Source: CAYVBJ01 sp964449075 (GTDB taxonomy: Bacteria > Bacteroidota > Rhodothermia > Balneolales > Balneolaceae). From it: a stretch of DNA of 64,000 nt. The position numbers and the translations under genes are program-made. Below, piece by piece: positions 9,867-17,673 of the stretch; positions within the stretch are counted from its first letter, which is position 1, and each line of letters begins with the position of its first letter. The stretch spans positions 41,287 through 105,286 of the forward strand of contig CAYVBJ010000007.1 in assembly GCA_964449075.1 (NCBI GenBank), read 5' to 3'. The notes below the pieces were generated by a model. The model had not been told where the DNA came from, made no database searches, and saw only the letters and a program-made list of their open reading frames with translations.

Positions 9867-10616
9867 ATGAACAGATACGCCTTTAGCACTATTTACTTTA
9901 TATTCTTTTTCCTGTTGTGTAATACCTGCAAGGGACAAACCGGGAACGGCGAAGAAGGATTTGTCTCCCTTTTCAATGGAAAAGATTTGTCAGGATGGAT
10001 CATCCCTGAAGGAGATAATGGTCACTGGAAAGTAATTGATGGTGTTATAGATTACGATGCAGAGAGCGAAGCAGAAGGCGATAAAAATCTCTGGACTAAA
10101 AAAGAGTACGGTGATTTCACCTTAAAGCTGGATTGGAGAATCAAAGAAACTCCATTTGTAAATCCGAATGTGCCAATCATTTTACCTGACGGTACAAACA
10201 AGCTCGATGAAAACGGCGGGGTAATCAGAATGTCGGTGCCCGACTCAGATTCCGGGATCTACCTTAGAGGCATGCCGAAAGCCCAGGTAAATATATGGGG
10301 ATGGCCTGTGGGATCCGGTGAGGTATACGGATACAGAACCGACCCGGACTTGCCGCCTGAAATTGCAGCTTCTGTTACGCCGTCAAAAATTGCAGACCAT
10401 CACATTGGTGAGTGGAACAGTTTTGAAATTACAATGATTGAAGACAAACTCACTGTTGTCCTGAATTATGTTTTGATTATTGAGCAAGCACAGTTACCCG
10501 GTATCGCTGAAAGAGGCCCCATGGCGCTGCAACATCACGGACGCAAAGAGAACGGTGTGTGGGTGAGCCCGCCTTCTCTCGTACAGTTCAGAAACATCTA
10601 TATCAAAGAGTTATAA
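9867..10616 (+). CDS. Secreted DUF1080 protein (3-keto-disaccharide hydrolase family)
   Basis: This 249-residue protein has a signal peptide (first ~23 residues, ending in CKGQT). One DUF1080 concanavalin-like domain begins at FVSLFNGKDLSGW and contains the typical WKVIDGVI and SDSGIYLRG motifs and the ending PLVQFRNIYIKEL-like strand (here PPSLVQFRNIYI). Pfam names this family 3-keto-disaccharide hydrolase. Members cleave glycosidic bonds of glycosides already oxidised at C3. The GMC and Gfo/Idh oxidoreductases of the same locus would supply such substrates. It sits 41 bases after the UnbV gene and is convergent with the LacI gene. The function in this locus is inferred from the family and context. 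Confidence 0.85.
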   Translation: MNRYAFSTIYFIFFFLLCNTCKGQTGNGEEGFVSLFNGKDLSGWIIPEGDNGHWKVIDGVIDYDAESEAEGDKNLWTKKEYGDFTLKLDWRIKETPFVNPNVPIILPDGTNKLDENGGVIRMSVPDSDSGIYLRGMPKAQVNIWGWPVGSGEVYGYRTDPDLPPEIAASVTPSKIADHHIGEWNSFEITMIEDKLTVVLNYVLIIEQAQLPGIAERGPMALQHHGRKENGVWVSPPSLVQFRNIYIKEL

Positions 10617-10658
10617 TTCATAGTTCTATTTCAATAAAAACAAGAACATCTAAAATAG

Positions 10659-11678
10659 TTATAGGACTGGCCCTGTACTTTTACGGATTACAAGATGCGG
10701 TTCAAGTAAATCGTGAACAATCTTCGTATCTCTTTTTTCTAACTGATTTATCAGAATTTCAGCCGCCCTTACTCCCTTTTCATAGATTGGCTGATGAATC
10801 GTGGTAAGCGGCGGAAAAGTAAACCCTGAAGAAGGCAGGTCATCAAATCCAACTACAGATACTTCTCCCGGAATATCGACTCCCTCTTCATTCAGGGCCA
10901 GCAATGCTCCCATTGCAATTGTATCACTTGTACAAAATAGTGCAGAAAATTGTTTATTCAGCTTATTCAGTTTTCTAACAGCTTCATATCCAAATTCCTG
11001 TGAGTAGTGACCGGTTATAATTAAACTCTCATCCACTTTCAGTCCATTGTCTGAATGAGCCTGCCGGTAACCCCGCATTCTTTCGCGGGCCTCTTCAACT
11101 TCGGGAACAGCCCATAAAATTGAAATTTTTTTATGCCCTAATTCAATCAAATGTGAAGTCGCTAAATAACCGCCTAAATAATTGTTTATATCTACTGAAC
11201 TGTATTCACTGTATTCAGAATTTTGATGTTTGAATACAACCGGAAATTCTTTTCTTTTCAGGTCATCGATAATCAAATTTATCACTTCCGGGGTATGAAG
11301 AATAAAGCCATCCGTACCCGATTCATCAAAAAGAGTGTGGTTCGATTGATTTAGATTGCCCGCATCCACAAAAGTGAACCTTGTAAAATATCCCTCCTTT
11401 CTGCACTTATCGAATAAGCCAAGATTAAAGAGTGACCAATACCCGTTACTCATTTCATTATTTGGCCTTCGATCGGTCAGTACGCCAAGCACATGCGACC
11501 TGTTTGTAGCCAGGTTCTGAGCTGTACTGTTTGGTTTATAGCCATATTTTTTAATTGTTGACATTACCCGGCTGCGTGCCGCATCACTCACATTCGGATG
11601 ATCGTTCAACACTCTTGATACAACCGATTTAGACACGAGGGAAAGCCTTGCAATCTTATCGATGTTTAATTTTTCCAT
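10659..11678 (-). CDS. LacI-family transcriptional regulator
   Basis: This 339-residue protein has an N-terminal LacI helix-turn-helix (about residues 5-26, IARLSLVSKSVVSRVLND) and hinge (YKPNSTAQNLATNRSHVLGV), then a periplasmic-binding-protein-like sensor domain with FCTSDTIAMGALLALNEEG and VSVVGFDDLP. It is divergent from the GMC oxidoreductase, and its own upstream region carries a perfect palindrome at 11925-11938, consistent with autoregulation. The same palindrome occurs at two other divergent promoters of this locus, so this protein is the natural candidate regulator. The effector is probably a sugar or keto-sugar intermediate, which is not readable from sequence. Confidence 0.93.
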   Translation of the reverse strand: MEKLNIDKIARLSLVSKSVVSRVLNDHPNVSDAARSRVMSTIKKYGYKPNSTAQNLATNRSHVLGVLTDRRPNNEMSNGYWSLFNLGLFDKCRKEGYFTRFTFVDAGNLNQSNHTLFDESGTDGFILHTPEVINLIIDDLKRKEFPVVFKHQNSEYSEYSSVDINNYLGGYLATSHLIELGHKKISILWAVPEVEEARERMRGYRQAHSDNGLKVDESLIITGHYSQEFGYEAVRKLNKLNKQFSALFCTSDTIAMGALLALNEEGVDIPGEVSVVGFDDLPSSGFTFPPLTTIHQPIYEKGVRAAEILINQLEKRDTKIVHDLLEPHLVIRKSTGPVL

Positions 11679-12007
11679 CCCAGGAACAGTTATTTTGCAA
11701 TTCGCAGTATCCTTAAATCAGTACATAATATATAAAAAGAGTCAACAACGGTACAGAATTTCTTTCTGCAGGCAGTTACCACAATCAAGCACCAATTTTA
11801 ATACTCTTACACTTTGCACATGTAAACAGGTTGCTGCGTATTTTGGAAAGGTTTTTTAACAGGGAATTTGCATTCATTATTTGTTGGTCAAAAAATTAAA
11901 TGTATTTTTTATTTTATTAAAATATGGAACCGGTTCCAGCTTTCATTCCGGAATCTCTCACTTATATTCCTTTTTCGAAAACGGTTAATCTACAATCAAA
12001 TTGAATC
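11679..12007. promoter_or_regulatory. LacI/GMC divergent intergenic region
   Basis: This 329-base region holds the palindromic operator at 11925-11938, about 70 bases upstream of the GMC start. The rest is AT-rich with no recognisable gene. It should contain both divergent promoters. Confidence 0.5.
11925..11938. promoter_or_regulatory. LacI-family operator, site 2
   Basis: TGGAACCGGTTCCA is identical over all 14 bases to site 1 at 549-562. It lies between the LacI gene and the divergent GMC oxidoreductase gene, close to the latter. Confidence 0.82.
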
Positions 12008-13726
12008 ATGAATTATTCAAATGCCTCCAGACAAGACAGGTCCTACGATGCCATTGTTATTGGCTCCGGTATGAGCGGTGGCTGGGCTGCCAAAGAGTTA
12101 TGTGACAGAGGGCTGAAAACCCTTGTTCTTGAACGTGGAAGACCCGTAACGCATAAAGAAGACTATCCGACAGCTTTTAAAGAACTCTGGGAATTTGAAA
12201 ACAGGGGCTATCTATCACAGGAAGAGTTGAAAAAGAACCCCATTGTTGCAAGATGCTATGCTTACAGCGATAAGACAAAACACTTTTTCACTAAAGATGA
12301 AGAGCATCCATACATCCAGGAAAAACCGTTTGACTGGATAAGAGGATACCAGGAAGGTGGGAAATCACTTATTTGGGCACGGGGCGGACAGCGCTGGAGC
12401 CGTTATGATTTTGAAGGCCCGGCCCGCGACGGCTATGGCATTGAATGGCCATTTACCTACGACGAATTGGCTCCCTGGTACACCAGGGTTGAGCATTTTG
12501 TAGGCTGGAGTGGAAATAAAGACGGTATTGAACATTTCCCTGACGGCGACTTTTTACCGCCTTTCGAGATGAATTGTGTTGAAAAAGAGATGAAACAGAA
12601 GATTGAATCGGCCTACGATAACAGGTTTCTTGTACAGGGCCGTTGCGCTCATCTTACGGAAGTGAGGGATATTCACCGGCAACAGGGACGCGGAATGTGC
12701 ATGGCCCGGGATCGCTGTTATCGCGGATGCCCCTTTGGTGCCTATTTCAGTTCAAACAGTTCCACCCTCCCATGGGCTGAAAGAACAGGCAATCTTACCA
12801 AACGCATGAACTCGGTTGTGCACTCCATTATTTATGATGAAAATAAAGGAAAGGCTTCAGGTGTTCGGGTGGTAGATAGCAAAACTAAAGAGATGACCGA
12901 ATATTATTCAAGGATCATATTTGTAGATGCATCCTGTATCAATTCAAATCATATTCTTTTAAACAGCAAGAGTAAGCGATTCCCGAATGGCCTGGGAAAC
13001 GACAATGGTTTGCTGGGACGATACATCTCCTTTCACAACTACAGAGGTCGCATAAGCGCTGTTTACGAAGGATTCAAAGATCAATATTATATCGGAAGGC
13101 GGCCAATCGGCCCTGTCATGCCACCATTTCGAAATCTTTATAAACAAGATAGTAGCCTGGATTTCCAGGGAAAATACCTGGTATCCACAGGTGCGAGCAG
13201 AGAAGGCTGGGAACGCGGAACCGGTTCCGGGAATATCGGGAAATCTTTGAAGGATGAATTACAGGATCCGGGTGACTGGCGGATATACATGTCGATACAA
13301 GGAGAAGTGATCCCGCGTTACGAAAATCATGTGCGTCTGAGCGATACTGAAACAGACCAGTGGGGCATCCCTCAAATAATTACATCCGTTGACTACACAG
13401 AAAATGATGATAATTTGGTTAATGACTTTCTTGACCAGGGCTCTGAAATGCTTGAAAAAATTGGTGCCAAAGATATTCAGCCAAGTGATTCTAAACAGGC
13501 TCCCGGCCTGGACATTCACGAAATGGGTGGTGCAAGAATGGGCAAGGATCCAAAAAACTCCATTCTCAATAAATGGAACCAGGTTCATAGCTGCAAAAAT
13601 GTGTTCGTCACCGATGGCGCTTGTATGACGTCAGTGGCTGAACAAAATCCATCTCTGACATTCATGGCTATTACGGCACGGGCTGCAAATTACGCTGCCG
13701 ATGAAATGGAAAAAGGAAACTTATGA
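12008..13726 (+). CDS. GMC-family FAD-dependent oxidoreductase
   Basis: This 572-residue protein has an N-terminal FAD-binding Rossmann motif (GSGMSG, residues 19-24, then ERG). A Cys-rich stretch (CMARDRCYRGCPFGAYFS, near residue 235) and a C-terminal GMC domain with HEMGGARMG and NPSLTFMA, carrying the family's active-site His/Asn region, follow. Close relatives oxidise sugars, gluconate or glycosides, including C3 oxidation of glycosides to 3-keto forms. No signal peptide or separate small subunit is visible next to it, so cellular location is unclear. The operator at 11925-11938 lies just upstream. It is convergent with the Gfo/Idh gene, with only 41 bases between stops. In context it most likely generates the 3-keto substrate for the DUF1080 protein. 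Confidence 0.88.
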   Translation: MNYSNASRQDRSYDAIVIGSGMSGGWAAKELCDRGLKTLVLERGRPVTHKEDYPTAFKELWEFENRGYLSQEELKKNPIVARCYAYSDKTKHFFTKDEEHPYIQEKPFDWIRGYQEGGKSLIWARGGQRWSRYDFEGPARDGYGIEWPFTYDELAPWYTRVEHFVGWSGNKDGIEHFPDGDFLPPFEMNCVEKEMKQKIESAYDNRFLVQGRCAHLTEVRDIHRQQGRGMCMARDRCYRGCPFGAYFSSNSSTLPWAERTGNLTKRMNSVVHSIIYDENKGKASGVRVVDSKTKEMTEYYSRIIFVDASCINSNHILLNSKSKRFPNGLGNDNGLLGRYISFHNYRGRISAVYEGFKDQYYIGRRPIGPVMPPFRNLYKQDSSLDFQGKYLVSTGASREGWERGTGSGNIGKSLKDELQDPGDWRIYMSIQGEVIPRYENHVRLSDTETDQWGIPQIITSVDYTENDDNLVNDFLDQGSEMLEKIGAKDIQPSDSKQAPGLDIHEMGGARMGKDPKNSILNKWNQVHSCKNVFVTDGACMTSVAEQNPSLTFMAITARAANYAADEMEKGNL

Positions 13727-13767
13727 CAGGGTAATTAAGAATTGAAAATTGAAAATTGAGAATTATT

Positions 13768-14850
13768 TTATTTATCCAGTTGAATTACAGTACCGGTTTT
13801 CACAGATTGATCTGCAGCTAATACGATCTTCAATGTGTTAACTACTTCTTTTAGGTGATCAGAGAGATCCAGATCTTCACGGATGGCTTTCAAAAAATAC
13901 TGCTGTTCGAATAAGCATAGTTCATCATGTCCGGGCTGTTCGGGAGCATTGATCAGTTTATCCTTATGTTTAAGATTGCCTTCTGAATCAAGCTCACTGC
14001 TGTGAATATGCAGCTGTTTAACTGTGGTATGTTCACCGATATCCGCTGAGATCCCCCGTGGTTCATCTGACGTTTTTTTGTGGATGCTGACAGATCCCTT
14101 CGGCCCCATCACATCTTTAATAAAATAGGATTCCTCGCTTATCATCGGTCCCCATCCCGATTCATACCAGCCTACCGATCCATCTTCGAAAACTACCTGC
14201 AACTGACCGTAGTTGTACATGTCAGGCTGGATATCTTCCGTAAGCCTGGCACCGATTGCATGAACCCTAACGGGATCCGATTGGGTCATCTGGCACATCA
14301 AGTCCACATAGTGAACTCCGCAATCTACGATCGGCGACATACTCTCCATAATGCTTTTGTGTACGTCCCACTCATGACCCGTACTCTGCTGATTCAGGTT
14401 CATTCGCATTACAAGAGGTTTACCGAGTTTTTCTGCTGAAGTAACAAATTGCCTCCAGCCCGGATGGTGGCGAAGTATATACCCGACTATCACTTTTTTA
14501 TCTGCCTGCATTGCTGCTTCAACAACTGTTTCAGCCATTTCGGTGGTTTCTGCTATTGGCTTTTCAACAAAAACATGGGCTCCTGCTTCCAGTGCCTGAA
14601 TTGCATATTGCGCATGTGTTCCCGGGTATGTGCTGATACAGACCGCATCCGGGTTTGTGGTTTCAAGTGCTTTTTCGAAGTTATCAAACGTCGGCAGGCC
14701 GCCCAGTTCACCGGAGAGCCGCTCCCTGCTTTCGGGACCGCGGCTGACGAGTCCGGCGATTTTAAATTCATCCAATTTAGCATAGGCCCTGGCATGTGAA
14801 GTTCCCATGTTTCCACAACCCACAACCAGTACTGATAGTTTATTTTTCAT
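13768..14850 (-). CDS. Gfo/Idh/MocA-family NAD(P)-dependent oxidoreductase
   Basis: This 360-residue protein begins with a Rossmann fold (VVGCGNMGTSHARAYAK) and has the family EKP motif in VFVEKPIAETTEMAE (about residue 95), which carries the catalytic lysine. A C-terminal alpha/beta dimer domain includes DCGVHYVDLM with the usual Asp/His pair. Members oxidise or reduce sugars and inositols, including 3-keto-sugar steps. It is the last gene of a minus-strand operon: ROK kinase, glycosylasparaginase, the GxxExxY insertion, then this gene. The GxxExxY unit ends 18 bases upstream of its start, so that unit separates it from its presumed operon partners. Substrate is inferred, not shown. Confidence 0.88.
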   Translation of the reverse strand: MKNKLSVLVVGCGNMGTSHARAYAKLDEFKIAGLVSRGPESRERLSGELGGLPTFDNFEKALETTNPDAVCISTYPGTHAQYAIQALEAGAHVFVEKPIAETTEMAETVVEAAMQADKKVIVGYILRHHPGWRQFVTSAEKLGKPLVMRMNLNQQSTGHEWDVHKSIMESMSPIVDCGVHYVDLMCQMTQSDPVRVHAIGARLTEDIQPDMYNYGQLQVVFEDGSVGWYESGWGPMISEESYFIKDVMGPKGSVSIHKKTSDEPRGISADIGEHTTVKQLHIHSSELDSEGNLKHKDKLINAPEQPGHDELCLFEQQYFLKAIREDLDLSDHLKEVVNTLKIVLAADQSVKTGTVIQLDK

Positions 14851-14868
14851 TTCTAAGTTTTTATATAA

Positions 14869-14895
14869 TTCACGCGGAGGCGCGGGGACGCGGAG
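14869..14895 (+). repeat. 27-bp inverted repeat, left end of GxxExxY unit
   Basis: This GC-rich 27-mer begins TTCACGCGGAGGCGCGG. Its reverse complement occurs at 15417-15443 with a single mismatch. The pair exactly brackets the GxxExxY gene and its leader. Confidence 0.9.
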
Positions 14896-14898
14896 TGT

Positions 14899-15300
14899 TT
14901 AAAGGTTATTTACAATACGTTTGATTCCATATTTGATTAATGATTCATTAAAATTAATTAAAAGTCCAAGTTTTATATTTAAAAGACGAAGATAAGTCAA
15001 TACCTGTTTTGTGTGTACAGATGAAATTGCCTCAACAGATTTTACTTCAACCAGCACTTTTTTATTCAAAATTAAATCAGCACGAAATCCGTGTTCCATT
15101 TTTACGTTTTTCCAAATAACAGGTATTAATTTCTGCCGTTCAACTTTCAGTCCAGATTTCCGAAATTCATAGAAAAGGATTTCTTCATAAACAGATTCTA
15201 ACAAGCCAGGACCAAGAGTTTTATGAATTTGAAAACATGTATTTACAATAATCGTTGATAGTTCATTCTCTGATAAACGTTGAATTTCCATTTTTATCAA
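14899..15300 (-). CDS. GxxExxY-family protein
   Basis: This 133-residue protein has the defining motif in GPGLLESVYEEIL (about residues 30-42). A PD-(D/E)XK nuclease-like core follows: FRADLILNKKVLVEVKS with the D...E-x-K arrangement, and a conserved ending NFNESLIKYGIKRIVN. The family is widespread, often repeat-associated and sometimes found in 23S rRNA intervening sequences; its biochemical function is unknown. An alternative start is the ATG at 15289-15291. It is bracketed by 27-bp inverted repeats (14869-14895 and 15417-15443) and interrupts an otherwise tight sugar-metabolism operon, so it looks like a small mobile cargo rather than part of the pathway. Confidence 0.88.
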   Translation of the reverse strand: MIKMEIQRLSENELSTIIVNTCFQIHKTLGPGLLESVYEEILFYEFRKSGLKVERQKLIPVIWKNVKMEHGFRADLILNKKVLVEVKSVEAISSVHTKQVLTYLRLLNIKLGLLINFNESLIKYGIKRIVNNL

Positions 15301-15416
15301 ATCTCATTTTAGATATTGATGTAGTCTCTATTTTCATAATTAAAACAATAAATTTAAAAACTATCAATAATTATAAATCCTTTTTAAACACAGATCTGAA
15401 AAATAATAAACAAAAC

Positions 15417-15443
15417 CTCCGCGTCTCCGCGCCTCCGCGTGAA
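15417..15443 (-). repeat. 27-bp inverted repeat, right end of GxxExxY unit
   Basis: This is the reverse complement of 14869-14895 with one mismatch. It ends 2 bases before the glycosylasparaginase stop codon (15446-15448), so the unit lies exactly between two operon genes. Confidence 0.9.
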
Positions 15444-15445
15444 CC

Positions 15446-16405
15446 CTACAATTCATACCCCGAATCAACCAACTCATGTTTATTCTGCACACTCACTGCA
15501 AAATTGAACCCTTCTCTTATTGCAAATGCGCCATATTCGCCGGCTTTATTAATGGCCAAAAACCCGCATTGCAACTCACTAACATCATCGTTATTCCGGA
15601 TAATACGCAGCACAGCTTCTCTGCATGCCTCTTCGGGAGATTTTCCCTGTCTCATCAGTTCTACGACGAGATGGCTGCCTGAAACCCGGATAATCTCTTC
15701 TCCATGTCCTGTAGCGGTGGCGGCTCCCACTTCATTATCTACATACAACCCGGATCCTATCAGTGGAGAATCTCCGACCCTGCCCCTCATTTTGAAGGCA
15801 AGACCGCTTGTAGAACAGGCACCCGAAAGATTACCTTCAGCATCTATGGCAAGCATTCCGATCGTATCGTGATTTTCAATATTCGGAACCGGGCGGTACT
15901 CGGCTTCAACCTTCCAGTTTTCCCACTCCCTTGTTGCCTCAGCAGTAAGCAGGTTTTCCTTTTCAAACCCCTGTTCAAGTGCAAATTGCAGGGCTCCCTC
16001 ACCCACAAGCATAATATGCGGTGTCTCTTCCATTACCTTACGTGCAACCGAGACCGGATGTTTGATATGTTCAAGAAAAGCTACTGAACCGGCCATGTTG
16101 CGATGATCCATCACACAAGAATCAAGGGTCACCTTTCCTTCCCGGTCAGGAAACCCGCCGTATCCGACTGTGTGATTGGACGAATCTGCTTCCGGTACTT
16201 TTACTCCTGCTTCCACAGCATCTATGGAAGCGCCCTTATTACTGAGAATATTCCAGGCAACTTTATTAGCCTCAATCCCAAATTCCCAGGTTGAAACAAC
16301 CAGGGGTTTTACTCCCGATCCCTGACTTTTCAAAAAACCTTTATTGTGAAAAGGCAAAAGCCCGCCAAAAGCTGCCGTTTTTAAAAAATGTTTCCTGCTT
16401 ATCAT
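15446..16405 (-). CDS. N4-(beta-N-acetylglucosaminyl)-L-asparaginase (glycosylasparaginase)
   Basis: This is an Ntn-hydrolase that cleaves the GlcNAc-Asn bond left from N-glycoproteins. The self-cleavage/nucleophile site is HDTIGM, with the nucleophilic Thr near residue 181. GRVGDSPLIGSG and GAATATGHGEEIIR follow, as in human AGA and Flavobacterium enzymes. The start chosen is ATG 16403-16405, whose A, T and G overlap the ROK stop as ATGA and give MISRKHFLKTAAFGG. That is a Tat-like signal with an RK variant, so the enzyme is probably exported to the periplasm. The longer upstream frame would lie inside the ROK gene. At 319 residues it has family length. It is strong evidence that the locus handles GlcNAc-Asn or similar amino-sugar conjugates. 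Confidence 0.92.
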   Translation of the reverse strand: MISRKHFLKTAAFGGLLPFHNKGFLKSQGSGVKPLVVSTWEFGIEANKVAWNILSNKGASIDAVEAGVKVPEADSSNHTVGYGGFPDREGKVTLDSCVMDHRNMAGSVAFLEHIKHPVSVARKVMEETPHIMLVGEGALQFALEQGFEKENLLTAEATREWENWKVEAEYRPVPNIENHDTIGMLAIDAEGNLSGACSTSGLAFKMRGRVGDSPLIGSGLYVDNEVGAATATGHGEEIIRVSGSHLVVELMRQGKSPEEACREAVLRIIRNNDDVSELQCGFLAINKAGEYGAFAIREGFNFAVSVQNKHELVDSGYEL

Positions 16406-17379
16406 CTGAGCTCCGGTTTGCAATTTAATCCATTCCATGCTGTAGCCGCGGCTCCCAGTATTCCGGCATCATCATTGTTCATCTCAGAAACTATAAGCTT
16501 CACTTTGTTTTGGTAAATGTCTAAAAGATTTTTTTCCATCTCTTTTCTTGCAGGTTTAAGAATAAGCGAGTCTGCTTTAGCCAGCCCGCCAAGCAATATA
16601 ATAGCTTCCGGATCAAAATATGTAACAAGATCCGCTAACTTCATACCCAGAATTTTCCCGGTATAGTTAAATGTTTCAATCGCCTGCTGATCACCTCTTA
16701 AAGCAGCGTTTGTAATGTCTATCGCAGTAAGATTTGTATTATTAATTGCATCCCAAGTAATACCCTGTTTGTCACTTCTTTCAGCAATTTCCCTCAATGT
16801 TCTGAGCAGTCCAAATCCCGAAACATATGTTTCAAGACATCCTTTTAACCCGCATGAACACAATCTTCCATCATAGAATACTGTTGAATGACCTATTTCA
16901 GCAGCGTGTCCGTTATGTCCTGTTAAAAGATCTCCGTTTGCTACCAGTCCGCAGCCAAGCCCCGTACCCATTGTTATAACAGCAAAATTTTTCATGCCAC
17001 GGGCAGCACCGAATATCATTTCACCAAGAGCAGCTGCATTCGCATCATTTGCCAGGAAAGCAGGTAATTTGAAATAATCCTCTGTTAGCCTGACTATCGG
17101 AATTTTCCCCTTCCATGACAAATTGGAAGCATTGTCAATATTTCCCGTAAAGCAGTTCCCGGTCGGTGCGCCAATACCAAACCCTGCCAGAGAATATTCA
17201 GTCCCATTTTGATTCATTAAATCACTGATTCTTCTAAAAAGATCCTGAAAGAACTCATTGAACTCCACAGATGAATCTGTAGAAATCCGTTTTTTTGATA
17301 CTACTTTTCCCTCTTTGGTAACCAAACCAAATTTTGTTGTTGTACCCCCGACGTCAATTCCCGCTGCCACTTCAATCAT
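16402..17379 (-). CDS. ROK-family sugar kinase
   Basis: This 325-residue protein has the N-terminal ATP phosphate-binding motif GIDVGGTTTKFGLV, the catalytic NDANAAALGE, the TMGTGLGCGLV loop, GHAAEIGH and the zinc-binding CSCGLKGCLETY. These are the standard ROK features of glucokinase, N-acetylglucosamine kinase and N-acetylmannosamine kinase. No DNA-binding domain is present, so it is a kinase rather than a repressor. It overlaps the glycosylasparaginase start by 4 bases and is divergent from the NagB-like fusion. It probably phosphorylates the freed hexose or hexosamine in the cytoplasm. The operator at 17578-17591 lies about 200 bases upstream. Confidence 0.92.
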   Translation of the reverse strand: MIEVAAGIDVGGTTTKFGLVTKEGKVVSKKRISTDSSVEFNEFFQDLFRRISDLMNQNGTEYSLAGFGIGAPTGNCFTGNIDNASNLSWKGKIPIVRLTEDYFKLPAFLANDANAAALGEMIFGAARGMKNFAVITMGTGLGCGLVANGDLLTGHNGHAAEIGHSTVFYDGRLCSCGLKGCLETYVSGFGLLRTLREIAERSDKQGITWDAINNTNLTAIDITNAALRGDQQAIETFNYTGKILGMKLADLVTYFDPEAIILLGGLAKADSLILKPARKEMEKNLLDIYQNKVKLIVSEMNNDDAGILGAAATAWNGLNCKPELR

Positions 17380-17577
17380 TGCATATTATCAGGCTGAATT
17401 TCAGATTTCGTTAGTAAAGAATCACTGTTACTAAATATATTTTTTGAATTTATCACTGCGACCCGAATTGTTTTTCCCTTCCAAGGCAAGAACATCACAA
17501 TTATCCGTCGTGTAAACAGTATCAATGACTCAAATATTACCGATAAACTCAACATGATTTACAAATATCAATAACTT

Positions 17578-17591
17578 TGGAACCGTTTCCA
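17578..17591. promoter_or_regulatory. LacI-family operator, site 3
   Basis: TGGAACCGTTTCCA differs from sites 1 and 2 by one base. It lies in the 294-base divergent gap (17380-17673) between the ROK kinase and NagB-like fusion genes. Nothing else is recognisable in that gap. Confidence 0.75.
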
Positions 17592-17673
17592 CACTATTGT
17601 GACATGATAAGAGGTACAGATTTTTTTTACATTACAAATATCTTGTTAAAAACAATCAAATTAACTGACTTGT

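Noticed and set aside
13216..13229. Operator-like CGGAACCGGTTCCG inside the GMC oxidoreductase gene
   Set aside because: It is a palindrome but lies mid-gene, encodes GTGSG and differs at both outer bases; probably chance or a weak auxiliary site.
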